A DNA stretch of 59,792 nt from CBDAKK01 sp965216965. GTDB lineage: Bacteria; Spirochaetota; Spirochaetia; WTKD01; G963693115. Both the position numbers and the translations under genes were made by a program. The stretch covers positions 1 through 59,792 of the forward strand of contig CBDCGX010000009.1 of the NCBI GenBank assembly GCA_965216965.1, read 5' to 3'. The notes beneath the pieces are model-generated. The model saw only the letters and a list, made by a program, of their open reading frames with translations. It did no database searches and was not told the origin of the DNA. This document shows, piece after piece, positions 11,156 through 20,099 of the stretch (position 1 is the stretch's first letter; each line of letters begins with the position of its first letter).

Positions 11156-11604
11156 ACCTTCAGCATAATCTGAATTTTTATATCTCTTTGATTGATAGAT
11201 TTATAAGAGGGATATATTCCAACACGAGACAGCTCCTTTTCTATCTCTATTTCATTAGCACGAGCGTAATTTTCTGCTCTTCCATAAGGATCTGGTATAT
11301 CAACTATTGGTTTCCGTAGATATTGTATATACTCTTCTTCTTTCTCAATATTACTTGGCACTTTTCTAAAAACATCAAAATCATCCCACGAATATATAAA
11401 TCGTGTCTTTTTTCCAAGGGATGCAAGTGCCTTTACTACAATATCAACTGATATTATTTCTCTAAAATTCCCTATATGTACAGTTCCTGAAGGAGTTATT
11501 CCAGATGCACATGTATAATAGGGTTTTTCACCTCTTTCTCTTATTATTTTCTTTGCATACGTATCCGCCCAATGCAAAGAATCTTTCTTTGGTATTTTAT
11601 TCAT
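11119..11604 (-). CDS. lysK: Class I lysyl-tRNA synthetase, N-terminal part (frameshifted)
   Basis: Start of the class I LysRS. It holds the HIGH motif in TPSGTVHIGNFRE (residues 38-50) and the FIYSWDDFD segment that forms the Lys/ATP pocket. The frame is good until about residue 145 (SINQRD) and then runs 12-16 residues of unrelated sequence to a stop. The correct continuation is in the frame of the C-terminal part. Class I LysRS occurs in archaea, spirochaetes and few other bacteria, so it is a useful lineage marker. Confidence 0.85.
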   Translation of the reverse strand: MNKIPKKDSLHWADTYAKKIIRERGEKPYYTCASGITPSGTVHIGNFREIISVDIVVKALASLGKKTRFIYSWDDFDVFRKVPSNIEKEEEYIQYLRKPIVDIPDPYGRAENYARANEIEIEKELSRVGIYPSYKSINQRDIKIQIMLKVCVLLLNTGKKL

Positions 11605-12208
11605 CTATAGTAATATTGTATGTGAAATTATAAATTTATAAAGTATTTTTCTATTATATAAGCTAAAAATAACAGATATAATCTTAATTTATCTTGAATA
11701 TTACATTACTATCACATAAACGCTACATTACACAATGCACGATAAATTATTGTAAGATTATGCATAAAATGCATACATAAGAAATATATGTATATATTGT
11801 TATTATATTTATGGACTGTACTGTCTTTAGTTATTAATATTGACAGAAACTATAAAATAAGGCAACTAAATTCATAGATGGTCAGAGTATTGATGGTCAT
11901 AACTCAATTATGGCTTAAAGGGGCTCAAAAACCAATGTATTAGGAACAAGGTGGACAAAACGACCTTCCTTCAACGAATCTTAGCAAAGAGACAACCATA
12001 AGTGGTAATATAAGCAATAAAGTATTGTTGTAAAACAATCGATAGATTACATCTATTACTAATATTAGAAAGCTTCAATACTACTCAAGAATTTAAAATC
12101 TTAGTTTTGGAAATAAACTATTAGTACTAAACAGTAATAATTAGGATACTAAAGAAACGCCTACCTGCTCTCTAATAAAGTTTAAAAATCAACTTAATAA
12201 GTTCCCAT
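11605..12208. other. 600-bp gap without an intact gene
   Basis: AT-rich sequence between lysK and a lipoprotein gene, both on the minus strand. Apart from the short decayed coding trace at 11915-12045, no ORF, tRNA or strong hairpin was seen. TATAAT-like elements near lysK could be its promoter, but no good -35 goes with them. Confidence 0.5.
11915..12045 (-). pseudogene. Possible decayed transposase C-terminus
   Basis: On the minus strand one frame reads KEGRFVHLVPNTLVFEPL and then a stop at 11917-11915. Upstream, the same frame reads YYHLWLSLC, interrupted by one TAA. The residue pattern resembles a real protein end and has the look of a transposase C-terminus, but the family is not recognised with certainty and no terminal repeats were seen. 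Confidence 0.3.
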
Positions 12209-13849
12209 CTAAGGTCTCTTGTAATAAATTATTGTTTCTACTGTTTTAGTAAATCTGTATGTTCCTCCCGGTATCCAATTAGAACTCTCAGAAGAAGGAA
12301 TCCCTAATTGTCTTCTTACTATTCCTCTCCCCGGTATTCTTTTATTTCCGCCCCAAGCACTATAACAAGAATCCTGATAATCATTATTACATCTCGGAAC
12401 CCCAGAACGCGCAATAAATTCAGCTCTATGTCGTGATTCCCATATTTCATTATATGACATATAGTCAGTATAATCATACGCAATCTTAAGTATTTCAATA
12501 TCGTGTGTATTAAAAAGACTATCTATGTTAACCGTGTATTTATTTTTATTCCTTGTTACAAAACTAGAATCATATTTAGGGTAGCTACTTTTCATTCTCT
12601 TTTTATAACGAACACTATTAGATCTAGCCCCATAATTACAACAATCATTCCTTCCGTATAACGTCATCCAATTTTTATCTCGCACTCTATATTGCGTTTG
12701 GTCATCACTATTAACAATGATATTAAAATTTTGTGCTGTCTCTATTGTAATTATTCTTTTTCCACTCGGTATATATCTTCCCACATTGCTATATCCCTCT
12801 TGTCTTAGAAAAGATACTTGTACATAATTTTCTTTAGGAAATATTTGCTCTCCTTTTTCTGTAAAAAAAGTTATTGTATCTCCCGCATATTTTCTAAGTA
12901 CAATTTGATATGTTTTTTTATTTCCATTAATACTAACATCAAATGATGCGATGCTACGTTCCTTATTATAATTAATATCTAAACCATTATTCTTAGTGTA
13001 CGTCAATGTATTACTTTTGCTCTCTCTAAAAACATGAGAATCAAACTCCCCATTATTAATATTATTTATAATTGCATCTTCATAAAACTCAATTTTTATA
13101 TCAAAAGCATTCTCTTGAGGTAACACATATAAAACATTATCTTGTATAAGTAATTGTCTGCTATTTTGTACTGCAAATATTGGATATTCTATAGGTATTT
13201 TTTCTATCCTTAATTCAAATGTGTACTCTCTCCCATTTTTCTTAAACTTTGTTTTTGATGGAAGCGAGAGTGAAGTAAAAGGAAAATCAATATCACCATG
13301 CCAACGTATTGCAACCGACTTTTGTTTTCCCCTCATTCCCTGTACGTCCCAAGGGAGACCAATAACTCCCCATACGTTAGTGTCCATATAATTAAGTGAT
13401 AGCATATCGTAACGAACATCAAAAGATATAGGTATACTGTCATCTGTTGTCATAATTTCAATGTAATATATTTTAGATTTTTTTCCCTTCTTAATAACAT
13501 ATTTTGTTCTTTCGCTTGTAATTGGAGCTATCTTATTAGGAGCAATGCTATCGCCATTGTATTCTATTGTAGGATTAATAAAATAATTAACCTCTGTGTT
13601 TTTTCTAAATACTTGATACTTTAATTTCACAAAAAAATAATTATCTATTTTTTTTGCCTCTATATATTCAGTATCAGGATATAAATCAGGTCCTTGCATG
13701 TTTACATTTAAATTTTTATAAAACCGAACAGAATCAATACCAAAACTTTTATCCTTATCTTCTGTAGTCGTATTCTTTGGTCTAAGTCCCAATATTCCAG
13801 ATAAGTCACAACTACTATACATAATAAAAACCATACCAATAAATAGCAT
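12209..13849 (-). CDS. Large lipoprotein of unknown function
   Basis: A 546-residue protein starting with a hydrophobic stretch that ends in a lipobox-like YSSC (residues 11-14), so probably lipid-anchored. The rest is rich in Asn, Lys, Tyr and beta-prone segments, as in spirochaete surface proteins. Near the C-terminus are pairs of Cys (NDCCNYG, PRCNNDYQDSC). No domain was recognised. The first ATG in frame (13849) gives a leader with no basic residues. An ATG at 13878 would give the basic start MSRKTK, but it is out of frame by one dinucleotide because of an (AT)7 tract between the two. With one unit fewer the leader would be complete. Its operon context is none: gaps lie on both sides. Confidence 0.6.
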   Translation of the reverse strand: MLFIGMVFIMYSSCDLSGILGLRPKNTTTEDKDKSFGIDSVRFYKNLNVNMQGPDLYPDTEYIEAKKIDNYFFVKLKYQVFRKNTEVNYFINPTIEYNGDSIAPNKIAPITSERTKYVIKKGKKSKIYYIEIMTTDDSIPISFDVRYDMLSLNYMDTNVWGVIGLPWDVQGMRGKQKSVAIRWHGDIDFPFTSLSLPSKTKFKKNGREYTFELRIEKIPIEYPIFAVQNSRQLLIQDNVLYVLPQENAFDIKIEFYEDAIINNINNGEFDSHVFRESKSNTLTYTKNNGLDINYNKERSIASFDVSINGNKKTYQIVLRKYAGDTITFFTEKGEQIFPKENYVQVSFLRQEGYSNVGRYIPSGKRIITIETAQNFNIIVNSDDQTQYRVRDKNWMTLYGRNDCCNYGARSNSVRYKKRMKSSYPKYDSSFVTRNKNKYTVNIDSLFNTHDIEILKIAYDYTDYMSYNEIWESRHRAEFIARSGVPRCNNDYQDSCYSAWGGNKRIPGRGIVRRQLGIPSSESSNWIPGGTYRFTKTVETIIYYKRP

Positions 13850-13861
13850 ATATATATATAT
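13848..13861 (-). repeat. (AT)7 tract at the start of a lipoprotein gene
   Basis: Fourteen bases of alternating A and T between a possible upstream start (ATG at 13878, encoding MSRKTK) and the first in-frame ATG at 13849. Removing one unit would join the basic start to the hydrophobic lipoprotein leader in one frame. Runs of this length can also arise by chance in AT-rich DNA. Confidence 0.6.
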
Positions 13862-13990
13862 TTTGTTTTTCTACTCATATACATATATACAATTCCACTC
13901 GCAAAATGCTTTATATATATTTACACTTTCAGGGCATATTCTAAAAATAAACTGTAAGAAAAAAAACAATATATTGTCTACAATAGAATT

Positions 13991-15424
13991 ATGTCTCACA
14001 TAAAAAGAACAAGTATAATTGCTCAATCAGCCAACTACCAAATACGAACAATGCAAGTCGATGAATATACTCCAATACAACTCTTATATGCAACACATGC
14101 GATCGGTATATTAGAGTCAGTAAATATAGAGGGCGGAAGGAGTAGATACTCTATTATATTGGTAAAAGAATCGTTCCGTCTTTTACAAGAGAATGGAAAA
14201 ATATATACTATTAAAGATTCTGTTAAAAAACCTTATACAACTCATAGCGACTTTTTAGATGCACTTGCATATTTTTCGGATCAACACAAAGAGATATTAC
14301 ATACAAACATTTCTATTCCCTTTCCTTCCGGAGGGCTTGGCTATCTCAGTTTTGAATATGCAAAATACTGTGACTCATTTACTTTTGCCCCACAAAAGAA
14401 TGATTTATGTCAACCGGAAGCATTATTTTATATTCCTCAAACATTTATTGTCTGCGATCATGTAAAAGAATCACTTTTTCTTGTAGCATTACAATATTTA
14501 GAATATTCTCTATCTCAACCTCTTACAAAAATACTAGACAATCTTGAATCTCTCATAACAACAAAAACTTCTATTAACTATTCTAAAACAAAAACAACAA
14601 GCACGATTATCGAAAATGAAGATGCAAAAGAATCATATTGTAATGCAGTAAAACACATAAAAAAACGCATAGTTGATGGCTATCTCTTTCAAGCAGTGCC
14701 ATCTAGGAGAGTAAAGATACAGTCAAATATAGACCCCAAAGAAGCATACAGACTTTTACGCTATCATAACCCCTCGCCTTATTTATTCTATTTTGATTTT
14801 AAAGACCATTGTATTTTAGGCTCTTCTCCAGAATCGCATATAAAATCTCTTAACAATAAAGTGATAGTAACACCCATTGCAGGCACACGTAGAAGAGGCA
14901 TTAGCAATAAAGAAGACATGATTCTTGCTCATGATCTTATACACGATGAAAAAGAATGTGCAGAACACCTCATGCTTGTAGATCTCGCCCGCAATGATAT
15001 AGGTCGTGTGTGTACAGCAGAATCTATTGAAGTGAAAAATTTCATGTCTGTAAAATATTTTTCAAAAGTAATGCATATAATATCAGAAGTACACGGTACC
15101 TTACAGAAAGGGAAAACAGGTATAGATGCACTAAAAATGACATTCCCTACAGGCACCATAAGTGGTGCTCCAAAAATCCAAGCTGTATACGAAATAACAC
15201 ATATAGAACCAATATGCCGCGGATTCTATTCAGGCATTGTAGGATATATTACTCCCAATAAAGATTTAGATACCTGTATAACACTACGAAGCATGCTTTA
15301 CAAGAATGGGCATTATTATTTACAAGCAGGTGCTGGCATAGTCTTTGACTCTATCCCAGAAAAAGAGTTTGAAGAAACGCAATACAAAATATCAGCTCTT
15401 ATTCAAAGCCTCAATGCTCGCTAA
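13991..15424 (+). CDS. trpE: Anthranilate synthase component I-like chorismate-binding enzyme
   Basis: A 477-residue protein with the full chorismate-binding domain: FQAVPSRRV, NPSPYLFYF, GSSPESH, IAGTRRRG, EHLMLVDLARNDIGRVC, SGAPKIQA and QAGAGIVFDS. Several of these (VPSRR, EHLMLVDLARND) follow TrpE rather than PabB or MenF. The N-terminal part has LES near residue 41, where TrpE carries its tryptophan-feedback motif. TrpE makes anthranilate from chorismate with ammonia supplied by TrpG. No trpG or other trp gene is nearby, so a role in p-aminobenzoate synthesis remains possible. No ribosome site stands before the ATG. The gene converges on the DUF4340 gene. Confidence 0.78.
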   Translation: MSHIKRTSIIAQSANYQIRTMQVDEYTPIQLLYATHAIGILESVNIEGGRSRYSIILVKESFRLLQENGKIYTIKDSVKKPYTTHSDFLDALAYFSDQHKEILHTNISIPFPSGGLGYLSFEYAKYCDSFTFAPQKNDLCQPEALFYIPQTFIVCDHVKESLFLVALQYLEYSLSQPLTKILDNLESLITTKTSINYSKTKTTSTIIENEDAKESYCNAVKHIKKRIVDGYLFQAVPSRRVKIQSNIDPKEAYRLLRYHNPSPYLFYFDFKDHCILGSSPESHIKSLNNKVIVTPIAGTRRRGISNKEDMILAHDLIHDEKECAEHLMLVDLARNDIGRVCTAESIEVKNFMSVKYFSKVMHIISEVHGTLQKGKTGIDALKMTFPTGTISGAPKIQAVYEITHIEPICRGFYSGIVGYITPNKDLDTCITLRSMLYKNGHYYLQAGAGIVFDSIPEKEFEETQYKISALIQSLNAR

Positions 15425-15449
15425 GCACAATTAAACAACCTATCCTCTG

Positions 15450-16418
15450 CTATTTTTTTGTCTCTTTTGGTTCCTCTTGTTCTTCTTCAATAAAATGCGA
15501 TTTAGCAGGAAAAAGTGTATCTATAATATATTTTTCAATAAAAAATGTATACTCATTCCTTTCTCCAGATGCTTTTGCATAATACGCATCAGCAAAGTAA
15601 TATACTTTAATTTCTCTATTATTTTCCGTTTTATCAGCGCCCACAAGATTTATCGTACCGTATAGCAATTCGTCAGTTACTTCAATATCAGCAAAATTAT
15701 TTGCTTTCAATTTGCTTGCAAAGGATATATATTGCGTAATAGCATCTGTATTTGTAGTTTTTTCTTTAGAAGAAACTAGCTTCCATTCATCGTCTTGTTT
15801 GTTAAGTTCAATCTTCTTGTCTAGTTTTTTTGAATATATAACTATACTTGTAATTGCACTTCCGTCTAATGTATTCACAAAAAGTGCTTTATCAAGCCAA
15901 TAATCATCACTCGTAGAAAGCTTATACGGCCAATTTATAGAGTATACTGCTTTATCGTCATTAAACTGAGCAAAAAATTGCGTAGGTATACTCTCCTTTC
16001 CTAAAACAAGAGAAAAAATATCCTTATTGTTATTCTTCAATACTAAAGCAATACGAGTATCCTTATTGTCCTCTTTAGAAAGTCCATAAGAAGTAAGATC
16101 TGTAGGATTAGTAACAATCTTTCTCCCCTGACCTAACTTACTAGTACTTTTCAATAATTCATCTACTCTCTCTTTATTTATTGGGAATATTTTCCCATCC
16201 TTGTTATATTCCCACTTCTTTATTTCTTTATCCTCTTTGAGAGTAAATACCATGTCATTTATTTGTATACCTTTGACATCACGTACAATAGAAGAATCTG
16301 CTACAAACTTATTTACCTTTCTTTCTTGTTTTTGTCTTGTACTGAAAAAATATCCTAATACAACTGTGACCGCTAGTATCCCTATGCTAATTAATAATGT
16401 AGATGTTTTCATATTCAT
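15450..16418 (-). CDS. DUF4340 membrane-anchored protein of a Gld-like ABC operon
   Basis: A 322-residue protein with one N-terminal membrane segment (about residues 8-26) and an outside region made of two similar halves, as in DUF4340 proteins. Readable family features are VKGIQIND, GLSKED (the Y-G-L turn), LVLGKE and VYSINWPYKLS. It is the last gene of four, 19 bases after the GldG-like gene. Genes of this family regularly accompany GldF/GldG-like ABC transporters in spirochaetes and Bacteroidetes. The molecular role is unknown. It ends in a Glu/Lys-rich tail. Confidence 0.75.
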   Translation of the reverse strand: MNMKTSTLLISIGILAVTVVLGYFFSTRQKQERKVNKFVADSSIVRDVKGIQINDMVFTLKEDKEIKKWEYNKDGKIFPINKERVDELLKSTSKLGQGRKIVTNPTDLTSYGLSKEDNKDTRIALVLKNNNKDIFSLVLGKESIPTQFFAQFNDDKAVYSINWPYKLSTSDDYWLDKALFVNTLDGSAITSIVIYSKKLDKKIELNKQDDEWKLVSSKEKTTNTDAITQYISFASKLKANNFADIEVTDELLYGTINLVGADKTENNREIKVYYFADAYYAKASGERNEYTFFIEKYIIDTLFPAKSHFIEEEQEEPKETKK

Positions 16419-16437
16419 TTCTCCTTAAAACACTATA

Positions 16438-18090
16438 TCAATTTTTAAAATTATATTTTCTTTGAGTTGCTCTTCTTCGTATTATGAGCATTATGATAGC
16501 AATAATAATAATCACAAAAGGAATAAAAATGACATTCCAAAACTGAACAAATGTCATGAGCAATTTCTTTGTTTTAGCATCTGTTATATTATTAAGCCTC
16601 ATGTTTTTTATAGTTCGTACTTTTATAGATAAAAGTTTTTCATTACTACTAAGCCAATCTGACGCTCCCGACAAAAACACAAGATTATATGTTGCCCGCG
16701 TATAACGAAACGCAATAGTAGCAAAAAGACTATTTCCAGTAACTATAAAACGAGCCCTATCTGTGTTTGGTTTATAATCGTCTACTGATTTGGGCTTAGT
16801 AATGATTCCTGCTTCTACTGCACTTGTAAGCGGTCCTAAAAACGATTCTACAAGAGAATATTCTTTGGTGGTGCCATCTCCCTCTACCTTAGAAAGATAA
16901 AAATTGATATTATTGTTACCTGGGTACAAAGAAAATATTTGATTTGCATCTTTTGTAATAGTAGGGTCTTTTTTCTTTTCTTCAGAAACAATAGCCCACG
17001 ATTCAGGAGAACTGTTTATAAGTGTTGTATAATATTGTTTTTTACTTTCTTCTACAATAAGCGGGCTGGGCCAAAAAAGATCAAGTCCACCAAAACGAGA
17101 CGTTATTGGGCTATCTTTATTTACTCCCGTATCGGGAATAGTAACCCACATAGGATAAGGTTGTAAAATTTGAATTCCATTCCCTTGATTTACAGGGAAA
17201 AGTTTATTATATTCATCAAGAACTATTTTCTCATCAACAGTAATGCCATAGTGTTCTAGTAATTTATGTAAAAGTGTATATTGTCCTTTTCCAAAATATA
17301 CATTATTAATCTCTATACGTACAGAATCCGTTGCAAAATAGACGCCTTTTCCACTCATTACAAATTGATCTATATAGTACGCGGTATCATTAGTAATATC
17401 TGCAGCACCTATAATAAAAAGAGCATCAACATCATCATCAATACGTGTATCAAGGCTAATTTCTTTTACCGTGTAGTCCTGTTTAAGAATCTCTGTGATA
17501 TCTCTTAAAATCTGAGGGTCAACTGTATATTGTTTATCCAGCGAAAGTATGCCTACTACTCTATCATCACCAATAAGCATTTCTTGAATCTTAGATGTTA
17601 TTTGATATTCAATAATAGCCGGCTCCAAGAGAAACGGAATGATCTTTCTTTTTTCTTGATATGATATAACAATGCCCGAATATACTACTGCATAAGTTGC
17701 TTGGTTTTGTTCAACAAGCTGTATTTGTTTAGGCTCAAGCTTGTATTCTTCTATAAATTTCACACTTTCTTCCACCGAAGGATCTCTTTCTGTTACCACT
17801 ATTTTCCCTTGAGATCGTGCTTGATACTCTTGTAATATATCAATAATTTGAGCTGGTTTCAAAGTTGCAGTCTTGAGTTTAGGAGATATATAATAATCTA
17901 TATATACAGTATCCTTTGCATCTTTTACTATTTCTCTTGAAACCTTTGAAATTGAAAACATTTTTGTATCAGTAAGATCTATACGTGTATAAAAAATAAT
18001 AGAATTTACAAGTATAAGTCCAAGAAATATATAAAATACTAAAATAATAGTTTGTTGTTGTATCCTTTTACTTGATTTAATGTATTTCAT
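16438..18090 (-). CDS. GldG-like ABC transporter auxiliary protein
   Basis: A 550-residue protein with one membrane segment near residues 16-36 and another near 518-540, and a large outside domain between them. The pattern FYTRIDLTDTKMFSIS followed by a thioredoxin-like domain (IDYYISPKL) matches GldG/ABC_transp_aux proteins. It lies 3 bases after the ABC-2 permease gene and 19 bases before the DUF4340 gene. In gliding Bacteroidetes GldAFG is needed for motility; in other bacteria such sets are of unknown use. Whether it affects spirochaete motility or envelope assembly is open. Confidence 0.8.
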   Translation of the reverse strand: MKYIKSSKRIQQQTIILVFYIFLGLILVNSIIFYTRIDLTDTKMFSISKVSREIVKDAKDTVYIDYYISPKLKTATLKPAQIIDILQEYQARSQGKIVVTERDPSVEESVKFIEEYKLEPKQIQLVEQNQATYAVVYSGIVISYQEKRKIIPFLLEPAIIEYQITSKIQEMLIGDDRVVGILSLDKQYTVDPQILRDITEILKQDYTVKEISLDTRIDDDVDALFIIGAADITNDTAYYIDQFVMSGKGVYFATDSVRIEINNVYFGKGQYTLLHKLLEHYGITVDEKIVLDEYNKLFPVNQGNGIQILQPYPMWVTIPDTGVNKDSPITSRFGGLDLFWPSPLIVEESKKQYYTTLINSSPESWAIVSEEKKKDPTITKDANQIFSLYPGNNNINFYLSKVEGDGTTKEYSLVESFLGPLTSAVEAGIITKPKSVDDYKPNTDRARFIVTGNSLFATIAFRYTRATYNLVFLSGASDWLSSNEKLLSIKVRTIKNMRLNNITDAKTKKLLMTFVQFWNVIFIPFVIIIIAIIMLIIRRRATQRKYNFKN

Positions 18091-18093
18091 ACT

Positions 18094-18810
18094 CTACCTC
18101 CACTTCCTATCTATAAGTACTTGTCTATTCAAAAAAAGAAAGAGTGCTGTTACAATAATAAAATATAAGATATCACGAGTGTCAAGCAACCCCTTAACAA
18201 AACTTTCAAAATGCTGTAAAACAGATATATATTTAATAGTTCCCCCCAGCCATTGAGGAAAGCTTATAAGCCCAGGGAAAAAACCAATAAAAGTAATAAG
18301 AAGCAATACAAGTGCCGTAACTAAAAAGTTTGATATTTGATTTCTTGAAATAGAAGACAAAAAACATCCAATACTTACTTCTGCAGCTATTATAAATAGC
18401 AGTCCAATATAATTCGCAATAAGCACACCTATTTCAAAATCCCCAAAAGGAAGTATACTTATGGGAATACTTATCGTTCCTAACAGCATTATGAAAAACA
18501 AAACTAATGCACTAAAAAACTTACCAAACACTAATTGCCATTCACTAAAAGGAAGTGTAAGTAACAATTGTTCTGCCCCTGATTTTTGCTCTTCTGCCCA
18601 TGTGCGCATTGTTACAGCTGGCACAAGTATAATAAAAAAGAAAGGCATAACATTAAAAAAAGCTCTGAAATTCGCTGTATCTTGTACAAAAAACGCTTGA
18701 AATCGAAATGTCCATAGTGCTGTAGTAAAAGAAAAGAAAAATATAAGTATATACGCTATGGGGGAACTAAAGTATTGCTTAAGTTCTTTTTTCATGAGTA
18801 TTCTAATCAT
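18094..18810 (-). CDS. ABC-2 type permease (GldF-like)
   Basis: A 238-residue protein with six predicted membrane segments. FFFIILVPAVTMRTWAEE and GAEQLLLTLPFSEWQLVFGKF are the hallmarks of ABC-2 permeases: the coupling region that meets the ATPase. Its start overlaps the end of the ATPase gene by 8 bases, so translation is coupled. It forms the membrane channel of the Gld-like transporter. Confidence 0.85.
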   Translation of the reverse strand: MIRILMKKELKQYFSSPIAYILIFFFSFTTALWTFRFQAFFVQDTANFRAFFNVMPFFFIILVPAVTMRTWAEEQKSGAEQLLLTLPFSEWQLVFGKFFSALVLFFIMLLGTISIPISILPFGDFEIGVLIANYIGLLFIIAAEVSIGCFLSSISRNQISNFLVTALVLLLITFIGFFPGLISFPQWLGGTIKYISVLQHFESFVKGLLDTRDILYFIIVTALFLFLNRQVLIDRKWR

Positions 18811-19789
18811 TGCTTGACTCCTTATAGGTTATTTTATCTTCTGATTCTTCAAGATCTGATCTAGTAATTTCTGCAAATAGAGATTCCAGACTAGTAGTGT
18901 CCTCAAAGATCTTTCGTATTCGTACGGTGTTTTGTACCGCCCAATCAAAAATCTGCTCGCCTTGTAAATTTTTTGATTTCTCAGAAAATACATACATATC
19001 CGTATTTCCATTAGATTTTACTTCTACTTTTACATCTCGTACGCTAGGTAAAGATTTAAGTTTAAGCAATGCCCCATCATTCACAGTTCCTACAAGGGTC
19101 AAAGAAAACGACGCATCCCCTTTTAATTTAGCTTCTATTTCTTCGCTTGTTCCTTGAGCAACAATACTCCCCTTATTTACAATAATAATATGGGAACAAA
19201 GTGCCTCAACTTCCTGCAATATATGGGTGGAAAGTATTATTGTTTTTGTCTTTCCTAACTCGCTAATAACTGTTCGTATTTCTTTTATTTGATTTGGATC
19301 CAACCCTGATGTAGGTTCGTCTAAAATAACAACATCAGGATTGTGAATAATAGCCTGTGCCAATCCTACCCGTTGCCTCATTCCTTTTGATAGATTTGAT
19401 ATCATTTTATACACAAAATCTTGTAAGCCACAAGAATTAATAACTTTTCCTATCGCGTGGGCTATCCCTTCAGAAGATATTCCCCTTGATTGTGCTATAA
19501 ACTGTAGATACTCATATACAAGTAAATCGTCATATAGTGGATTCGTCTCTGGAAGATACCCAATGTGTTTTTTTGCTTCAACAGAATTATCCGATACATT
19601 AATTCCACACACAGTGGCACTTCCCTGTTGTGCATTATGATATCCAGTGATGATTTTCATAAGCGTAGTTTTACCTGCACCATTAGGTCCTAACAACCCA
19701 AGAATTTTTCCTGGTTGAGCACAAAAATTTATATCCTTGACCGCTTGAAAACTACCATAACTTTTTGATACATTTTTCAGTTCAATCAT
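18803..19789 (-). CDS. ABC transporter ATP-binding protein (GldA-like)
   Basis: A 328-residue ATPase with Walker A GPNGAGKTT near residue 35, signature LSKGMRQRVGLA, Walker B VVILDEPTSGLD and an H-loop in LSTHIL. A C-terminal extension of about 100 residues after the ATPase core is usual for ABC-2 type exporters. It is the first gene of the four-gene operon. An AAGGAGA site precedes the ATG by 6 bases, and a good promoter lies upstream. Confidence 0.9.
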   Translation of the reverse strand: MIELKNVSKSYGSFQAVKDINFCAQPGKILGLLGPNGAGKTTLMKIITGYHNAQQGSATVCGINVSDNSVEAKKHIGYLPETNPLYDDLLVYEYLQFIAQSRGISSEGIAHAIGKVINSCGLQDFVYKMISNLSKGMRQRVGLAQAIIHNPDVVILDEPTSGLDPNQIKEIRTVISELGKTKTIILSTHILQEVEALCSHIIIVNKGSIVAQGTSEEIEAKLKGDASFSLTLVGTVNDGALLKLKSLPSVRDVKVEVKSNGNTDMYVFSEKSKNLQGEQIFDWAVQNTVRIRKIFEDTTSLESLFAEITRSDLEESEDKITYKESSND

Positions 19790-19834
19790 TTACTCTCTCC
19801 TTAAATCTATTTAAAATTATATTTTTCTTTTAAT

Positions 19835-19864
19835 ATTATATGTAATAATTCTATTATTAATCAA
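19835..19864 (-). promoter_or_regulatory. Promoter of the Gld-like ABC operon
   Basis: On the minus strand TTGATT (19864-19859), an 18-base spacer and a perfect TATAAT (19840-19835), about 46 bases before the ATPase start. Confidence 0.6.
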
Positions 19865-20099
19865 GTATATAGCGAATATTAACATCACAGAAATAGCTAT
19901 TTATTCTCATAACTTATACTCTTATAACATATAATATAGTAAATAAAACTTATTTTATCCATACTAAACTTGCTTATTCTATAAAAAATCTATAAATTAA
20001 GTAATATAACACAACCTTTAAAGAATTAATACATAGAATACAAATTCTAATTGTATCCCGTTAAAAATCCAATTGCAATATTCCTTTTAAACTAAGCAT
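19865..20099. other. AT-rich gap between GT17 gene and ABC operon
   Basis: No gene was seen. Near the end of the GT17 gene the arms CATTTAAT and ATTAAATG (20097-20120) can pair but are not followed by a T run. A second short pair ATACAA/TTGTAT lies near 20038-20057. Confidence 0.4.

Noticed and set aside
11605..11900. A possible small RNA in the gap beside lysK
   Set aside because: No convincing stem, promoter plus terminator pair, or tRNA/tmRNA feature could be found.
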